Shown: positions 44,670 through 54,282, counted from the first letter of the stretch. The stretch: DNA of 64,000 nucleotides from Sediminibacterium sp. KACHI17 (GCF_040362915.1 NZ_AP029612.1:2911001-2975000); one strand, 5' to 3'. Notes: a model not told the origin generated them from the letters alone. Made by a program: numbers and translations.

Positions 44670-45848
44670 ATGCTGCAAGAAAAAATAAAAACATTAGCAC
44701 AGCAATACGCATCGGAATTCATTGCGGTTCGTTCGCATTTACATGCACATCCGGAATTAAGCTATCAGGAATTCAATACTTCCGCATTTGTTCAAAATAA
44801 ATTGAAAGAGATCGGCATCACATTCACTGTAATGGCAACTACCGGAGTAGTAGGAGTCATACAAGGAAAAAATCCGGAAAGCCGTGTGATCGCCTTGCGT
44901 GCCGATATGGATGCATTGCCTATTCAAGAAGAGAATGATCGTCCTTATCGCTCAAAAAATGACGGAGTGATGCATGCCTGTGGTCATGATGTGCATACTT
45001 CCATCTTATTAGGCGCGGCCAAGATCTTACATGAATTACGCGATAGCTGGGAAGGCACTGTTAAACTTTTGTTCCAACCCGGAGAGGAAAAGAATCCCGG
45101 GGGAGCCAGTTATATGATACGTGATGGGGCATTGCAAAATCCTACACCTCAAGGTATTATTGGATTACATGTTCATCCGGGATTGGAAACCGGCAAGCTG
45201 AGTTTCAGAAAAGGAAGAGTGATGGCCAGTGCTGATGAAATTTATATGACCATCAAAGGCAAAGGTGGACATGCAGCTTCTCCCAACTTAACTGCTGATA
45301 CCGTTTTGATCGCTTCCCATTTGATTGTAAGTCTGCAACAAATTATTTCGCGAAATAAAAATCCTTTGTCTCCTTCTGTTTTATCGATTTGCTCCATTCA
45401 GGGTGGACATACAACCAATGTGATACCTAGTGAAGTAAAGCTCATGGGTACATTCAGAGCAATGGATGAAGAGTGGCGTTTCAAAGCACATGATTTGATT
45501 CGTAAAAATGCTGTGGGATTGGTAGAATCAATGGGTGGTGAGATCGATCTACATATTGATATCGGATATCCTACTGTGGATAATGATCCAGCTTTCACAG
45601 CAACAGCTTGGCAACAAGCTGATGTATTCATGGGGAAAGAAAATGTACTGGAAACTGAGATGAGAATGGGAGCGGAAGATTTTGGTTATTATACTCAGGT
45701 TATTCCTGGATGCTTTTTCAGATTGGGTGTACGTAATGAAGCAAAAGGGATTGTTCATAATGTACACACACCATTGTTTGATATAGATGAGCGTGCCATA
45801 GAAATTGGCATGGGCAATATGGCTTGGTTGGGAGCGACTGTCGGCTAG
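44670..45848 (+). CDS. M20-family amidohydrolase
   Basis: This 392-residue metallohydrolase is of the IAA-amino-acid hydrolase/hippurate hydrolase (YxeP) branch. It carries the di-metal motifs ADMDALPI, MHACGHDVHTS and LLFQPGEEKNPGG, with dimerisation insert GGHAASP. Such enzymes cleave N-acyl amino acids. No signal peptide is present, so it should act in the cytoplasm. It is 14 bp downstream of the SPOR gene, so the two may be co-transcribed although no functional link is clear. Confidence 0.93.
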   Translation: MLQEKIKTLAQQYASEFIAVRSHLHAHPELSYQEFNTSAFVQNKLKEIGITFTVMATTGVVGVIQGKNPESRVIALRADMDALPIQEENDRPYRSKNDGVMHACGHDVHTSILLGAAKILHELRDSWEGTVKLLFQPGEEKNPGGASYMIRDGALQNPTPQGIIGLHVHPGLETGKLSFRKGRVMASADEIYMTIKGKGGHAASPNLTADTVLIASHLIVSLQQIISRNKNPLSPSVLSICSIQGGHTTNVIPSEVKLMGTFRAMDEEWRFKAHDLIRKNAVGLVESMGGEIDLHIDIGYPTVDNDPAFTATAWQQADVFMGKENVLETEMRMGAEDFGYYTQVIPGCFFRLGVRNEAKGIVHNVHTPLFDIDERAIEIGMGNMAWLGATVG

Positions 45849-45924
45849 TTCTGCGGTAAATACAAAGGTTTTACAGTAATTCATACGTGCTTACAAAGCC
45901 AATCATATTTTGTAAGTCATGTAA

Positions 45925-46240
45925 GGATGGTTTAGCAAATTTTTTTTTGATTGGAACGTTATACATATCCAGCATAAAATTTACACACTGCGAGCGCAGA
46001 AGGTAATTCTTGATTTTGATCTGGCTTTATTATATGCAGTGCAAACAAAGTATTTGAAAAAATCTGGCAGACGTAATATTGAACGATTCCCTACTGATTT
46101 CATGTTTGAGTTAACACAGCAGGAATACCATTTTCTAAGGACACAATTTGCGTCCTTAGAAAATGGTAAGGGAAATCATAGTAAATACCCGTCGGATTTT
46201 ATTTATATTGTATTTTGCACCCCAATCCCCCAAATGGTCC
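45925..46240 (+). pseudogene. ORF6N-domain gene remnant
   Basis: In the 472-bp interval between the amidohydrolase and malic enzyme genes, one frame reads KIYTLRAQKVILDFDLALLY, then VQTKYLKKSGRRNIERFPTD, FMFELTQQEY and HSKYPSDF. This is the N-terminal part of an ORF6N domain, whose usual form is IRGQKVMLDxDLAELY...NIxRFPxDFMF. There is no in-frame ATG before the domain (only one within it at 46039). The sequence decays after HSKY, where the family continues LPYAFTEQG. It is a 5'- and 3'-truncated relic. ORF6N genes are associated with phages and mobile DNA. Confidence 0.75.
46128..46166. repeat. Perfect 15-bp inverted repeat in the ORF6N relic
   Basis: CCATTTTCTAAGGAC and its exact complement are separated by nine bases. 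The hairpin lies inside the relic reading frame and is not followed by a T-run, so it is not an intrinsic terminator. Confidence 0.9.
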
Positions 46241-46320
46241 GGCCAGGGAACCGGAACCTGAAGTGAGTGACACAACAGCAGTTGAATAGCGATGTGTTGC
46301 TGGTAACGAAAAAAAATAAT

Positions 46321-48663
46321 ATGGCTAAAAATACAGATCTGCGGAAGGAACAAGCACTTGAATACCATTCTAGTGGTAGACCGGGAAAAATTGAAGTGAT
46401 CCCCACCAAAGAAGCCAAAACACAAAGAGATCTCTCATTGGCGTATAGTCCGGGAGTAGCAGAACCCTGCAAAGAGATTCATAACAATATAGAAGAAGTG
46501 TATAAGTATACCGCAAAAGGAAATCTTGTTGCGGTGATCAGTAATGGAACAGCTGTATTGGGATTGGGAGATATTGGTCCAGAAGCGAGTAAGCCTGTGA
46601 TGGAGGGGAAAGGTGTATTGTTCAAAATTTTCGCAGATATCGATGTGTTTGATATTGAGATCAATGAAAAAGACCCGGAAAAATTTGTACAGATCGTTAA
46701 AGCACTTGAACCCACATTTGGAGGGATCAATCTGGAAGATATCAAAGCTCCTGAATGTTTTTATATTGAACAGCAGCTCAAGCAGCAGATGAATATTCCT
46801 GTGATGCATGATGATCAGCACGGAACAGCGATCATTAGCGGTGCTGCACTTTTGAATGCATTGGAGTTACAGAAAAAAAGAATTGAGAAAGTTCGATTTG
46901 TCGTGAATGGTGCCGGTGCTGCTGCTATGGCTTGTACACAATTGTATGTGGCTTTGGGGGCACGCTATGAAAATTTTATTCTGTTTGACAAGGATGGAGT
47001 GCTTCATGAAGGAAGAACAGACCTGGATGCTACACGAAGAAAATTTGCAGTCAAACGTTCTGATATTACGCTGGAAAAAGCGATGAAAGATGCAGATGTA
47101 TTTTTAGGATTGAGTGTGGGTAATGTAGTAACACAGGACATGGTAAAAAGCATGGCAAAAAACCCGATCGTTTTTGCGATGGCCAATCCTGATCCGGAGA
47201 TCAGTTATGAAGATGCAATTGCTGTTCGTAAAGACATCATCATGGCAACCGGCAGAACGGATTATCCAAATCAGGTCAATAATGTTTTGGGGTTCCCATA
47301 TATCTTCAGAGGAGCATTGGATGTTCGTGCGAGGCAGATCAATGAAGCCATGAAACTGGCAGCAGTAAAGGCTTTGGCGGAACTGGCCAAAACACCTGTT
47401 CCGGATATCGTGAACATGGCTTATAACCAGACCAATATGTCTTTTGGTCCTGAATACATCATACCCAAGCCACTTGATCCGAGACTATTATCAACCGTAG
47501 CACCTGCTGTAGCAAAAGCTGCGGTGGAAAGTGGTGTAGCGCAGAAGAAGATCCAGAATTGGGATGCTTATGTGTTGGAGTTGAACAAGCGTTTAGGTTT
47601 GGATAATCAGTTGATCCGTGTCATCGGTAACAAAGCACGTCGTGATCCTAAGCGATTGGTATTTGCGGAAGCCGATAATCAAAAAATATTAAAGGCCGCC
47701 AGCATTATTTATGATGAGGGCGTTGCTTATCCGATCTTATTGGGTGACCCTGTCAAGATCAATCGTATCGCTGAAGAGCATAATATTGATATCACCGATC
47801 TGCCGATCATTGATCCACGTAGCGATGAAATGGAATCTAAGCGTGAATTCTATGGTGAGTTATTCTTTAAAAAGAGACAGCGAAAAGGCTTCAATCATTA
47901 TGAAAGCATCAAGATCATGAAAGATCGCAATCATTTTGGTTGTATGATGGTAGAGACAGGCGATGCAGATGCAATGTTATCAGGACTTACAAAAAATTAC
48001 GCAGAAGCCATTCGTCCGGCATTACAGATCATTGGTACGGAAGAGGGTGTGAAGAAGATCGCGGGAATGTATTTGTTGCTCACCAAGAAAGGACCTTTAT
48101 TCCTGGCAGATACCACTGTGAATTTCAATCCTACTGCAGAAGAGCTCGCTGATATTACGATGATGGTAGCCAAAGAAGTGCGCAACTTCAACCTGACACC
48201 ACGTATCGCTATGTTGAGTTACAGTAATTTCGGAAGCAGTGACTCAGGCGAAGCTAAATTGGTAGCAGATGCCACCAGAATTTTAAAACAACGCAATCCT
48301 TCCTTAGTTGTGGATGGTGAGATGCAGGGAAGTATGGCTTTCAATAAAGAGATCTTAAGAGATAATTATCCTTTCAGCGAACTGGTAGATGAAGACGTCA
48401 ATGTGCTCATGTTCCCCAACTTAACAGCGGGTAATGTGGCATATAATTTATTGAAAGAAGTAGGTGGTGCTGATGCAATTGGTCCGATCTTGTTAGGCTT
48501 GAAAAAACCTGTACATGTATTACAATTAGGCAGCACCGTTCGAAGCATCATTAATATGGCTTTAGTAGCCGTAGTAGACGCGCAACTGAAATGCAGAATG
48601 GACACCAATGATGTCGTTCAGCGAAGCAGTTGGTGGAAGAGATTGAAGAAGAGGAAGAGATAG
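46321..48663 (+). CDS. maeB: NADP-dependent malic enzyme with phosphotransacetylase-like domain
   Basis: This 780-residue protein has a malic-enzyme half (about 1-430). It includes [12 protein letters not shown], the catalytic region KAPECF, metal-site DDQHGTA, and the Rossmann segment [14 protein letters not shown]-terminal phosphotransacetylase-like half follows (about 445-770). It matches the MaeB class, which converts malate to pyruvate and CO2 with NADP; the PTA half is usually regulatory, binding acetyl-CoA. I chose ATG 46321 ([20 protein letters not shown]) over an earlier in-frame start at 46267, which has no domain match and begins within the decayed spacer. Confidence 0.93.
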   Translation: MAKNTDLRKEQALEYHSSGRPGKIEVIPTKEAKTQRDLSLAYSPGVAEPCKEIHNNIEEVYKYTAKGNLVAVISNGTAVLGLGDIGPEASKPVMEGKGVLFKIFADIDVFDIEINEKDPEKFVQIVKALEPTFGGINLEDIKAPECFYIEQQLKQQMNIPVMHDDQHGTAIISGAALLNALELQKKRIEKVRFVVNGAGAAAMACTQLYVALGARYENFILFDKDGVLHEGRTDLDATRRKFAVKRSDITLEKAMKDADVFLGLSVGNVVTQDMVKSMAKNPIVFAMANPDPEISYEDAIAVRKDIIMATGRTDYPNQVNNVLGFPYIFRGALDVRARQINEAMKLAAVKALAELAKTPVPDIVNMAYNQTNMSFGPEYIIPKPLDPRLLSTVAPAVAKAAVESGVAQKKIQNWDAYVLELNKRLGLDNQLIRVIGNKARRDPKRLVFAEADNQKILKAASIIYDEGVAYPILLGDPVKINRIAEEHNIDITDLPIIDPRSDEMESKREFYGELFFKKRQRKGFNHYESIKIMKDRNHFGCMMVETGDADAMLSGLTKNYAEAIRPALQIIGTEEGVKKIAGMYLLLTKKGPLFLADTTVNFNPTAEELADITMMVAKEVRNFNLTPRIAMLSYSNFGSSDSGEAKLVADATRILKQRNPSLVVDGEMQGSMAFNKEILRDNYPFSELVDEDVNVLMFPNLTAGNVAYNLLKEVGGADAIGPILLGLKKPVHVLQLGSTVRSIINMALVAVVDAQLKCRMDTNDVVQRSSWWKRLKKRKR

Positions 48664-48668
48664 ACTAC

Positions 48669-48701
48669 AGACCATAGACCATGGTCCATGGACTATGGTC
48701 T
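48669..48701. repeat. Palindromic spacer repeat, CATAGACCATGGTCCAT family (copy 1)
   Basis: AGACCATAG arms enclose a further palindrome (GACCATGGTC). Eighteen bases (48672-48689) are identical to 56790-56807. The hairpin follows the malic enzyme stop by five bases and may act as a terminator or mRNA stabiliser. Confidence 0.8.
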
Positions 48702-48728
48702 AAATAACAGCAAGCAAAAAATCATACC

Positions 48729-49466
48729 ATGTCATTCTTCACCCACTTAGGTTCTTACCTGCTCATGTTAAAAGGCATGTTTACCAAGCCTGAGAACTGG
48801 CGTATGTATTGGAAAGAGTTCATGCATCAGTGTGTGGAAATTGGACTGGGAGCATTACCCATCGTTGTCATTATTTCATTATTTCTGGGAGCTGTAACCA
48901 CGGTTCAGACTGCGTATCAATTGGTGAGTCCATTGGTGCCACAGGCAACGATTGCACAGATCGTAAGAGATAGTATGATACTTGAATTGTCGCCAACAGT
49001 TGTAAGTATTGTATTGGCAGGCGTAGTAGGTAGTAAGATAGCCAGTGAACTTGGAAACATGCGTATCAGTGAACAGATCGATGCATTAGAGATCATGGGT
49101 ATCAATACAAAAAGTTATCTCGTGATGCCTAAGATATTAGGCTCTTTATTGGTGATTCCATGTTTGATCACTATTTCAGCAGTACTGGGTATTTGGGGAG
49201 GAAGAACAGCAGGAAATCTTACCGGTATTTTAGCACCAGACATTTTTGATATTGGATTAAGACAAAATCTGAACTTATATAACATCAATTTTGCTTTGTA
49301 CAAGTCTTACACATTTGCCTTTATTGTGAGTAGTATCTCTGCATATTATGGTTACAATGTAAAAGGCGGGGCACTGGAAATCGGTCGTGCCAGTACGAGC
49401 GCAGTGGTCGTAAGCTGTATTTTGATTCTTTGTGCAGATTATCTGCTTGCATCCCTTCTTTTGTAA
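48729..49466 (+). CDS. MlaE-family ABC transporter permease
   Basis: This 245-residue protein has about five membrane helices and the MlaE/TrnE permease hallmark segments: the N-terminal coupling region, SMILELSPTVVSIVLAG, and GSKIASELGNMRISEQIDAL. These are the integral-membrane part of the lipid transporter that maintains outer-membrane asymmetry or imports lipids. An MlaF-type ATPase is at 34824, about 13 kb away, on the other strand; no MCE-domain protein (MlaD) is in the window. A DUF4442 gene follows in the same direction. Confidence 0.9.
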   Translation: MSFFTHLGSYLLMLKGMFTKPENWRMYWKEFMHQCVEIGLGALPIVVIISLFLGAVTTVQTAYQLVSPLVPQATIAQIVRDSMILELSPTVVSIVLAGVVGSKIASELGNMRISEQIDALEIMGINTKSYLVMPKILGSLLVIPCLITISAVLGIWGGRTAGNLTGILAPDIFDIGLRQNLNLYNINFALYKSYTFAFIVSSISAYYGYNVKGGALEIGRASTSAVVVSCILILCADYLLASLLL

Positions 49467-49531
49467 GCGGTTAATTTTTTTAAGATCATTCGGACGTCTC
49501 TTGTTACATTTATAGAACAAGTAGCCGTCGT

Positions 49532-50017
49532 ATGAATCCATCTTTTGACATTTTTAGGAAACAGATATCCAATCGTTGGAAGTTTCGGTTCTTTCTATTA
49601 CAAAAACTTCCTTCTGCATTTTTCTCCGGATTAAAGATCCGTTCTTTTGATGCGAACGAGGCAGTTATCGGAGTTCGTTATAGCTGGTTTTCACAAAACC
49701 CTTTTCGTTCCATGTATTTTGCTGTGCAATCGATGGCGGCTGAAATGAGTACTGGTATTTTAGGTTTTGCACAAATCTATCAACGAAAGCCATCAGTGAG
49801 TATGCTGGTATTAAAGGTTGAAGGAAATTTTACAAAAAAAGCAACCGGCTTTATCAGCTTCATTTGTAAGGATGGTAAAATGATCGAAGAAGCAGTAGAG
49901 AAAGCAATACAAACAGGAGAAGGGCAAACGGTTGTTTGTCACTCAGTAGGTACCAATGAAGAACAGGAAGTTGTTGCCAATTTTTGGGTGACATGGACAT
50001 TCAAAGCAAAACATTGA
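49532..50017 (+). CDS. DUF4442 hot-dog thioesterase-like protein
   Basis: This 161-residue protein is of the DUF4442 family, which adopts the hot-dog fold of acyl-CoA thioesterases. Family features are YSWFSQNPFRSMYFAVQSMA and the AEMSTGILG helix. The catalytic residues of active thioesterases are not fully clear, so activity is inferred. It lies between the MlaE gene and the beta-CASP nuclease gene, with 18 bp to the latter. Confidence 0.82.
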   Translation: MNPSFDIFRKQISNRWKFRFFLLQKLPSAFFSGLKIRSFDANEAVIGVRYSWFSQNPFRSMYFAVQSMAAEMSTGILGFAQIYQRKPSVSMLVLKVEGNFTKKATGFISFICKDGKMIEEAVEKAIQTGEGQTVVCHSVGTNEEQEVVANFWVTWTFKAKH

Positions 50018-50035
50018 TCAGCTTAAAATAATCGT

Positions 50036-51439
50036 ATGAAAATAGCATTTCACGGAGCTGCAAGAACAGTAACAGGATCGAAGCATTTGTTGACATTAGA
50101 TGATGGAACAAAGATCCTTTTAGACTGTGGCTTGTTTCAGGGTATGGGTAAAGAAACAGATGCATTGAATGCTGAATTCGGTTTTGATGCACGATCGATC
50201 GATATTCTTGTATTATCACATGCACATATCGATCATTCTGGGTTGATACCCAGACTGGTTAAGGAAGGATTTGAGGGAAAGATCTATGCTACACCTGCAA
50301 CAAAAGAGTTGGGAGCAATCTTGTTGGAAGATTCGGCAGTGATCCAAAGAGATGATACTAAATTCATCAACAAGCGAAGAGCAAAACAAGGATTGCCTCC
50401 TTACGAACCTTTATATGATCTGGAGGATGCAGCAAAAGCTTTAGAGCTTTTTGTAGAAGTGAATTACGATGAGTGGACCAACATTAGTAAAGGAGTAGAA
50501 TTGTTGTTCACAGATGCGGGGCACATCATTGGAAGCGCGGCAGTACATTTACGAATATCTGAAAATGGAGTCACGCGTCAGTTGACTTTCAGTGGTGATG
50601 TGGGACGATACAACGATGCTATTCTTCGTTCTCCTTCTGTTTTTCCACAAGCTGATTATATTATTCTGGAGAGTACTTACGGAAATAAGTTACACGACGA
50701 AGTGCATGGTACGCCTGATACTTTGTATGAATGGATCGATAAGACTTGTATTCAGAAGAAAGGGAAACTGATCATTCCTGCGTTTAGTGTGGGACGAACC
50801 CAGGAATTATTGTATGCATTGAATCAATTAGATCTGGAAAACCGATTGCCAAATGTTCCCATTTATGTGGATAGCCCGTTAAGTCGAGAAGCAACAGAAA
50901 TGCTCAAAGCCTATCCTCAGTATTTCAATAAGCGTATTCGTAAAGTGATGGAGAAGGATGAAGATCCATTTGATTTTCCGGGATTGAAATTCATTAAAAC
51001 AGTCGATGAAAGTAAATACCTGAATGTATTGACGCAGCCATGTGTGATCATATCTGCAAGTGGAATGGCAGACGCAGGTAGGGTGAAACATCATATCATG
51101 AATAATATTGGGGAAGAGAAAAATACGATACTCTTGGTTGGTTATTGTGAGCCCCGATCTTTAGGTGGCCGATTGGCCAATGGTGCAGATCAGGTAAAGA
51201 TTTTTGGTGAAATGTATGAAGTCAAGGCAGAGATCGGTCAGATGCGAAGCATGAGTGCGCATGGCGACTATGATGATCTTTGTCAGTTCCTGGCTTGTCA
51301 GGATCCCAAACAAATACGCACTTTGTTTTTAGTGCATGGTGAATATGAAGTGCAACAGGATTTCGCGCATCGATTATTGAGAAAAGGGTTTCAGGAAGTA
51401 GTGATACCTGAAATGCATTATCAGACAAAACTGCAATAA
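50036..51439 (+). CDS. Metallo-beta-lactamase/beta-CASP ribonuclease-like protein
   Basis: This 467-residue protein has the zinc motif SHAHIDHSG (H62, H64, D66, H67), a second metal region FSGDVGRYNDAIL, and the beta-CASP segment with PAFSVGRTQELLYAL. SASGMADAGRVKHH and C-terminal FLVHGE follow. It matches the CPSF-73-like/YsbL branch of RNA-processing nucleases. The role is probably mRNA 3'-end or tRNA processing. Its stop codon overlaps the galK start by one base (TAATG), implying translational coupling. Confidence 0.92.
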   Translation: MKIAFHGAARTVTGSKHLLTLDDGTKILLDCGLFQGMGKETDALNAEFGFDARSIDILVLSHAHIDHSGLIPRLVKEGFEGKIYATPATKELGAILLEDSAVIQRDDTKFINKRRAKQGLPPYEPLYDLEDAAKALELFVEVNYDEWTNISKGVELLFTDAGHIIGSAAVHLRISENGVTRQLTFSGDVGRYNDAILRSPSVFPQADYIILESTYGNKLHDEVHGTPDTLYEWIDKTCIQKKGKLIIPAFSVGRTQELLYALNQLDLENRLPNVPIYVDSPLSREATEMLKAYPQYFNKRIRKVMEKDEDPFDFPGLKFIKTVDESKYLNVLTQPCVIISASGMADAGRVKHHIMNNIGEEKNTILLVGYCEPRSLGGRLANGADQVKIFGEMYEVKAEIGQMRSMSAHGDYDDLCQFLACQDPKQIRTLFLVHGEYEVQQDFAHRLLRKGFQEVVIPEMHYQTKLQ

Positions 51440-52605
51440 TGAATTTGTTGATACAAGATGCCGGTCGTTATTACCGGGAACATTTTGGCGAACCGGATTT
51501 TATTGTTCGTTCACCCGGGCGGATCAATCTCATTGGAGAACATATCGATTATAATGGGGGCTTTGTATTGCCGGCGGCTATTGATAATGCAGTTTATGTA
51601 TCGATCGGAAAAAGAACAGATACAAAGATCGCATTGTATTCAGTAGACTATCAGGAACATTTTGAAATAGAACTGACAGCGATACAAAAAACGCAGGTGC
51701 ATTGGGCAAATTATGTATTGTCTGTTGTTGTAACCTTACAAGAAGCCGGATATCGTTTAGGTGGATTTAATGCAGTGGTAAGAGGAGATATCCCAATCGG
51801 TTCGGGTCTTTCATCATCCGCTGCGGTGGAGTGCGCTGTGATCTTTGGGTTGAATCAATTATTGGCATTAGACCTTGATACCATGCAAATGGTAAAACTG
51901 GCACAGCGAGCTGAGAATGAATTTATTGGGGTGAAATGTGGGATCATGGATCAATTTGCAAGTATGTTAGGCAAGCAAGATCAGGTGATTCAACTCGATT
52001 GCCGATCATTGGCATATCAGTATTTCCATTTTCAGCCTAATGAATATCAACTCTTATTACTGAATACCAAAGTGAAACATTCGTTGGCAGATTCTGAATA
52101 CAATCAACGCAGATTAGATTGCGAGGCTGGTGTTGCACACCTTAATAGAATATTTCCGGAAGTAAGTAGCTTAAGAGATGCGACAGCAGAAATGATCGAG
52201 TCTGAGTTGAAAGGGTTGAGCGATGATGTATACGATCATTGTTTGTATGCAGTTCAAGAAATTAAAAGAGTACAGGAAGCATGTATCGATCTTGTGAATG
52301 AGGATTATGTATCATTTGGAAAGAAAATGTTTGAGACACACAAAGGCTTGAGTGAAATGTATCGTGTAAGTTGTCCGGAGTTAGACTTTCTTGTGACCTT
52401 TGCAGGTAAACATAAAGATGTTGTAGGGGCACGCATGATGGGAGGAGGATTTGGTGGCTGTACGATTAATCTGATTAAGAAAGAAGGGGTGACAGATTTT
52501 ATTGACCGTGCTTCAGAAACATATTTAGAAACATTCGGCATCTTGCCGGGTGCTTATCCTGTGACGATCTCAGCGGGAACTTCTCTGGTGCAAGCACAAT
52601 TTTAA
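51439..52605 (+). CDS. galK: Galactokinase
   Basis: This 388-residue GHMP kinase phosphorylates galactose to galactose-1-phosphate in the Leloir pathway. Motifs are the galactokinase signature SPGRINLIGEHIDYNGG (R28, E34, H35, D37), the ATP loop PIGSGLSSSAA (119-129), the CGIMDQFASMLG catalytic Asp region, and GGGFGGCTINL. It is translationally coupled to the beta-CASP gene. No galT, galE or mutarotase gene is adjacent. Confidence 0.95.
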   Translation: MNLLIQDAGRYYREHFGEPDFIVRSPGRINLIGEHIDYNGGFVLPAAIDNAVYVSIGKRTDTKIALYSVDYQEHFEIELTAIQKTQVHWANYVLSVVVTLQEAGYRLGGFNAVVRGDIPIGSGLSSSAAVECAVIFGLNQLLALDLDTMQMVKLAQRAENEFIGVKCGIMDQFASMLGKQDQVIQLDCRSLAYQYFHFQPNEYQLLLLNTKVKHSLADSEYNQRRLDCEAGVAHLNRIFPEVSSLRDATAEMIESELKGLSDDVYDHCLYAVQEIKRVQEACIDLVNEDYVSFGKKMFETHKGLSEMYRVSCPELDFLVTFAGKHKDVVGARMMGGGFGGCTINLIKKEGVTDFIDRASETYLETFGILPGAYPVTISAGTSLVQAQF

Positions 52606-52668
52606 CGCGGTTTACTTGCAAGAGCCGATTTCGTTTTGTAATTTTTGAGAACAACAAAACAGCCGGCC

Positions 52669-53076
52669 ATGAAAAACTATCACATCGTATCTAAAATCGC
52701 GATCTACCTTTTATCGGTAGTGATGATCAGTTTCGGGATTTATCATTTCCAAAATGCAAGGGATCTGGTCGTTTATATTCCTTCTTCTTTGCCCGGAGGA
52801 ATATGGTGGGTTTATTTGACAGGTGCCGCATTCATTTTGGTAGCCCTCTCATTTATCACCAACAGAATGGTGAAGACATCGGCGTATTTATTGGCTTTTA
52901 TCCTTTTCGTTTTTATTCTCACGCTGCATGTGCCTAACTATTTAAATGCGGGGGATAAAGAAATGAAAGCAATGGCGTTTATCAATCTTTTAAAAGATAC
53001 CGCCATTGCCGGGTTTGCACTGCATATTGCGGCAGGCGCGCATCATCAGAAACTGCACATGGAACAAAGTGATTGA
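52669..53076 (+). CDS. DoxX-like small membrane protein
   Basis: This 135-residue protein has four predicted membrane helices: VSKIAIYLLSVVMISFGIYH, WVYLTGAAFILVALSF, TSAYLLAFILFVFIL and LKDTAIAGFALHIAAG. The layout resembles DoxX/YphA-like proteins of Bacteroidota, with the FGIYHFQNARD segment after helix 1. The function is unknown, possibly redox-associated. ATG 52669 is chosen over the TTG at 52645. Confidence 0.72.
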   Translation: MKNYHIVSKIAIYLLSVVMISFGIYHFQNARDLVVYIPSSLPGGIWWVYLTGAAFILVALSFITNRMVKTSAYLLAFILFVFILTLHVPNYLNAGDKEMKAMAFINLLKDTAIAGFALHIAAGAHHQKLHMEQSD

Positions 53077-53077
53077 T

Positions 53078-53479
53078 TTATTTGCAGTCGTTGGTCACTT
53101 TTAGCAACACAAACTTTTGTGGCGCATTGGCTATTGTAGCAGCACATCTGGTACAATAAGCGTCATCCTCATGTCTGTCAGTGACCTTGACTTTGATTCG
53201 TAAACCTTTCAGGGAAGAAGAACTCGCATATAATTTTGACATGTCTGCGCAACTGAATCTGGTGGAAATAACATGGTCATAGTTACTATCATCAAGTTTA
53301 TAACCGTTCTCTCCGTGCGTGTAAAGCTCCTGATCCAATATTTGTACAACAGCATTACCACAGATCTCATTCAATATTTTCACTTCAAAACACTGGTCTT
53401 TCAACTCGTCGGAGGATTTGTCACAAGACAATAAGGCGGACGCGAGTAATAGTAGTAAAGTGACCGATCTAAGCTTCAT
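53078..53479 (-). CDS. Cys-rich lipoprotein, tandem paralogue B
   Basis: This 133-residue lipoprotein has a lipobox LLSC (C19) and then a compact domain with conserved Cys: CFEVKILNEICGNAVVQILD, HGENGYKLDD, FSCADM, CTRCAATIANAP and a final NDC. It is a clear paralogue of the next gene upstream (53490), sharing the pattern CxxVKxL...C..AVxQILD...GENGY...YDHV...C...C..C.A.I.NAP. Four Cys are candidates for disulfides. Function unknown. ATG 53479 is chosen because the lipobox is then at the right distance. Confidence 0.75.
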   Translation of the reverse strand: MKLRSVTLLLLLASALLSCDKSSDELKDQCFEVKILNEICGNAVVQILDQELYTHGENGYKLDDSNYDHVISTRFSCADMSKLYASSSSLKGLRIKVKVTDRHEDDAYCTRCAATIANAPQKFVLLKVTNDCK

Positions 53480-53489
53480 AACTTTATTT

Positions 53490-53909
53490 TTAATTCGAAT
53501 TGCATTGTGGAGAAAAAGAAACATGTAGCCATTTACTAGGTGCGTTGCTTATTACAGCTAAGCATGTTCCACAGTTTGGATCACTCGGTTCAGGTTGATC
53601 AATGATCTTAACGTACATGGGCTTATCTGCAACACCTTGCTCAGGTCTGCCTGGTGAAGTATTGTTGGGTAATCTACAGGGCATTGATGTTCCAAAAACA
53701 TGGTCATAAGTAACTCCGTTTTTTTGATATCCATTTTCACCAAGATGGTAATAAGCAGGATCTAGTATTTGTAATACTGCTGTATTACAAACGGCATCCA
53801 GCACTTTTACCCGAATACATCCTTCAGTATTTGTTTGTTCGTTCTTTTCACAACCGGCAGTGATGAGCAGGAACAAACTGGTGAGTACGATGAAACTGTT
53901 TCTTTTCAT
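53490..53909 (-). CDS. Cys-rich lipoprotein, tandem paralogue A
   Basis: This 139-residue lipoprotein has a lipobox ITAGC (C20). Its domain matches the downstream paralogue: CIRVKVLDAVCNTAVLQILD, HLGENGYQKN, YDHVFGTSMPC, NCGTCLAVISNAP and a C-terminal SPQC. The two genes are 10 bp apart and so form a tandem pair. An in-frame extension to 54005 lacks a signal peptide at its start, so ATG 53909 is preferred. I do not recognise the family. Confidence 0.75.
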   Translation of the reverse strand: MKRNSFIVLTSLFLLITAGCEKNEQTNTEGCIRVKVLDAVCNTAVLQILDPAYYHLGENGYQKNGVTYDHVFGTSMPCRLPNNTSPGRPEQGVADKPMYVKIIDQPEPSDPNCGTCLAVISNAPSKWLHVSFSPQCNSN

Positions 53910-54065
53910 GGTAGTTTGTTTTTCTGCTTGATATTTTAAATGTGGAAACTGTTGCACCGTCCTGAAAAAATCTTCTTTTTTCACATTCTGATAGCGCCAG
54001 CACATGAATGAAAGCCGGGTCAGGTAAGTGGTGAAACTTTCAGGTGGGTGGGGCGAAATCTATAA

Positions 54066-54098
54066 AACAAAAAAGGCACTCAGATAGAGTGCCTTTTG
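54066..54098 (-). terminator. Terminator of tRNA-Glu
   Basis: The nine-bp stem AAGGCACTC/GAGTGCCTT is followed by a T-run on the minus strand, immediately after the tRNA. Confidence 0.9.
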
Positions 54099-54170
54099 TA
54101 CCCGGTACGGGAATCGAACCCGTCTTTCCTCCGTGAAAGGGAGATGTCCTAGCCGATAGACGAACCGGGC
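54099..54170 (-). tRNA. tRNA-Glu (TTC anticodon)
   Basis: On the minus strand a 72-nt cloverleaf has acceptor GCCCGGT/ACCGGGT, D-arm with CTATCGGCTAGG, anticodon loop CTTTCAC with anticodon TTC, and T-arm ACGGG-TTCGATT-CCCGT. The discriminator is A, and CCA is not encoded. Confidence 0.95.
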
Positions 54171-54191
54171 ATTTTTTTGTCAATCGGGACG

Positions 54192-54223
54192 CAAAAATAG
54201 GCTTTGAAAACTTCCTGCCAAAA
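54192..54223 (-). promoter_or_regulatory. Promoter of tRNA-Glu
   Basis: On the minus strand TATTTTTG (54192-54199) is preceded by TTTTG (54219-54223) with exactly 19 bp between, the classic Bacteroidota -33/-7 arrangement. Confidence 0.75.
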
Positions 54224-54282
54224 TTTTTTATGCTTTTTATGGAAATCAATGATTTAGATGCTCTTCAAGAATGTTACAAATA

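Noticed and set aside
46267..46320. Longer malic enzyme start
   Set aside because: The extra 18 residues have no family match and begin in the decayed ORF6N spacer.
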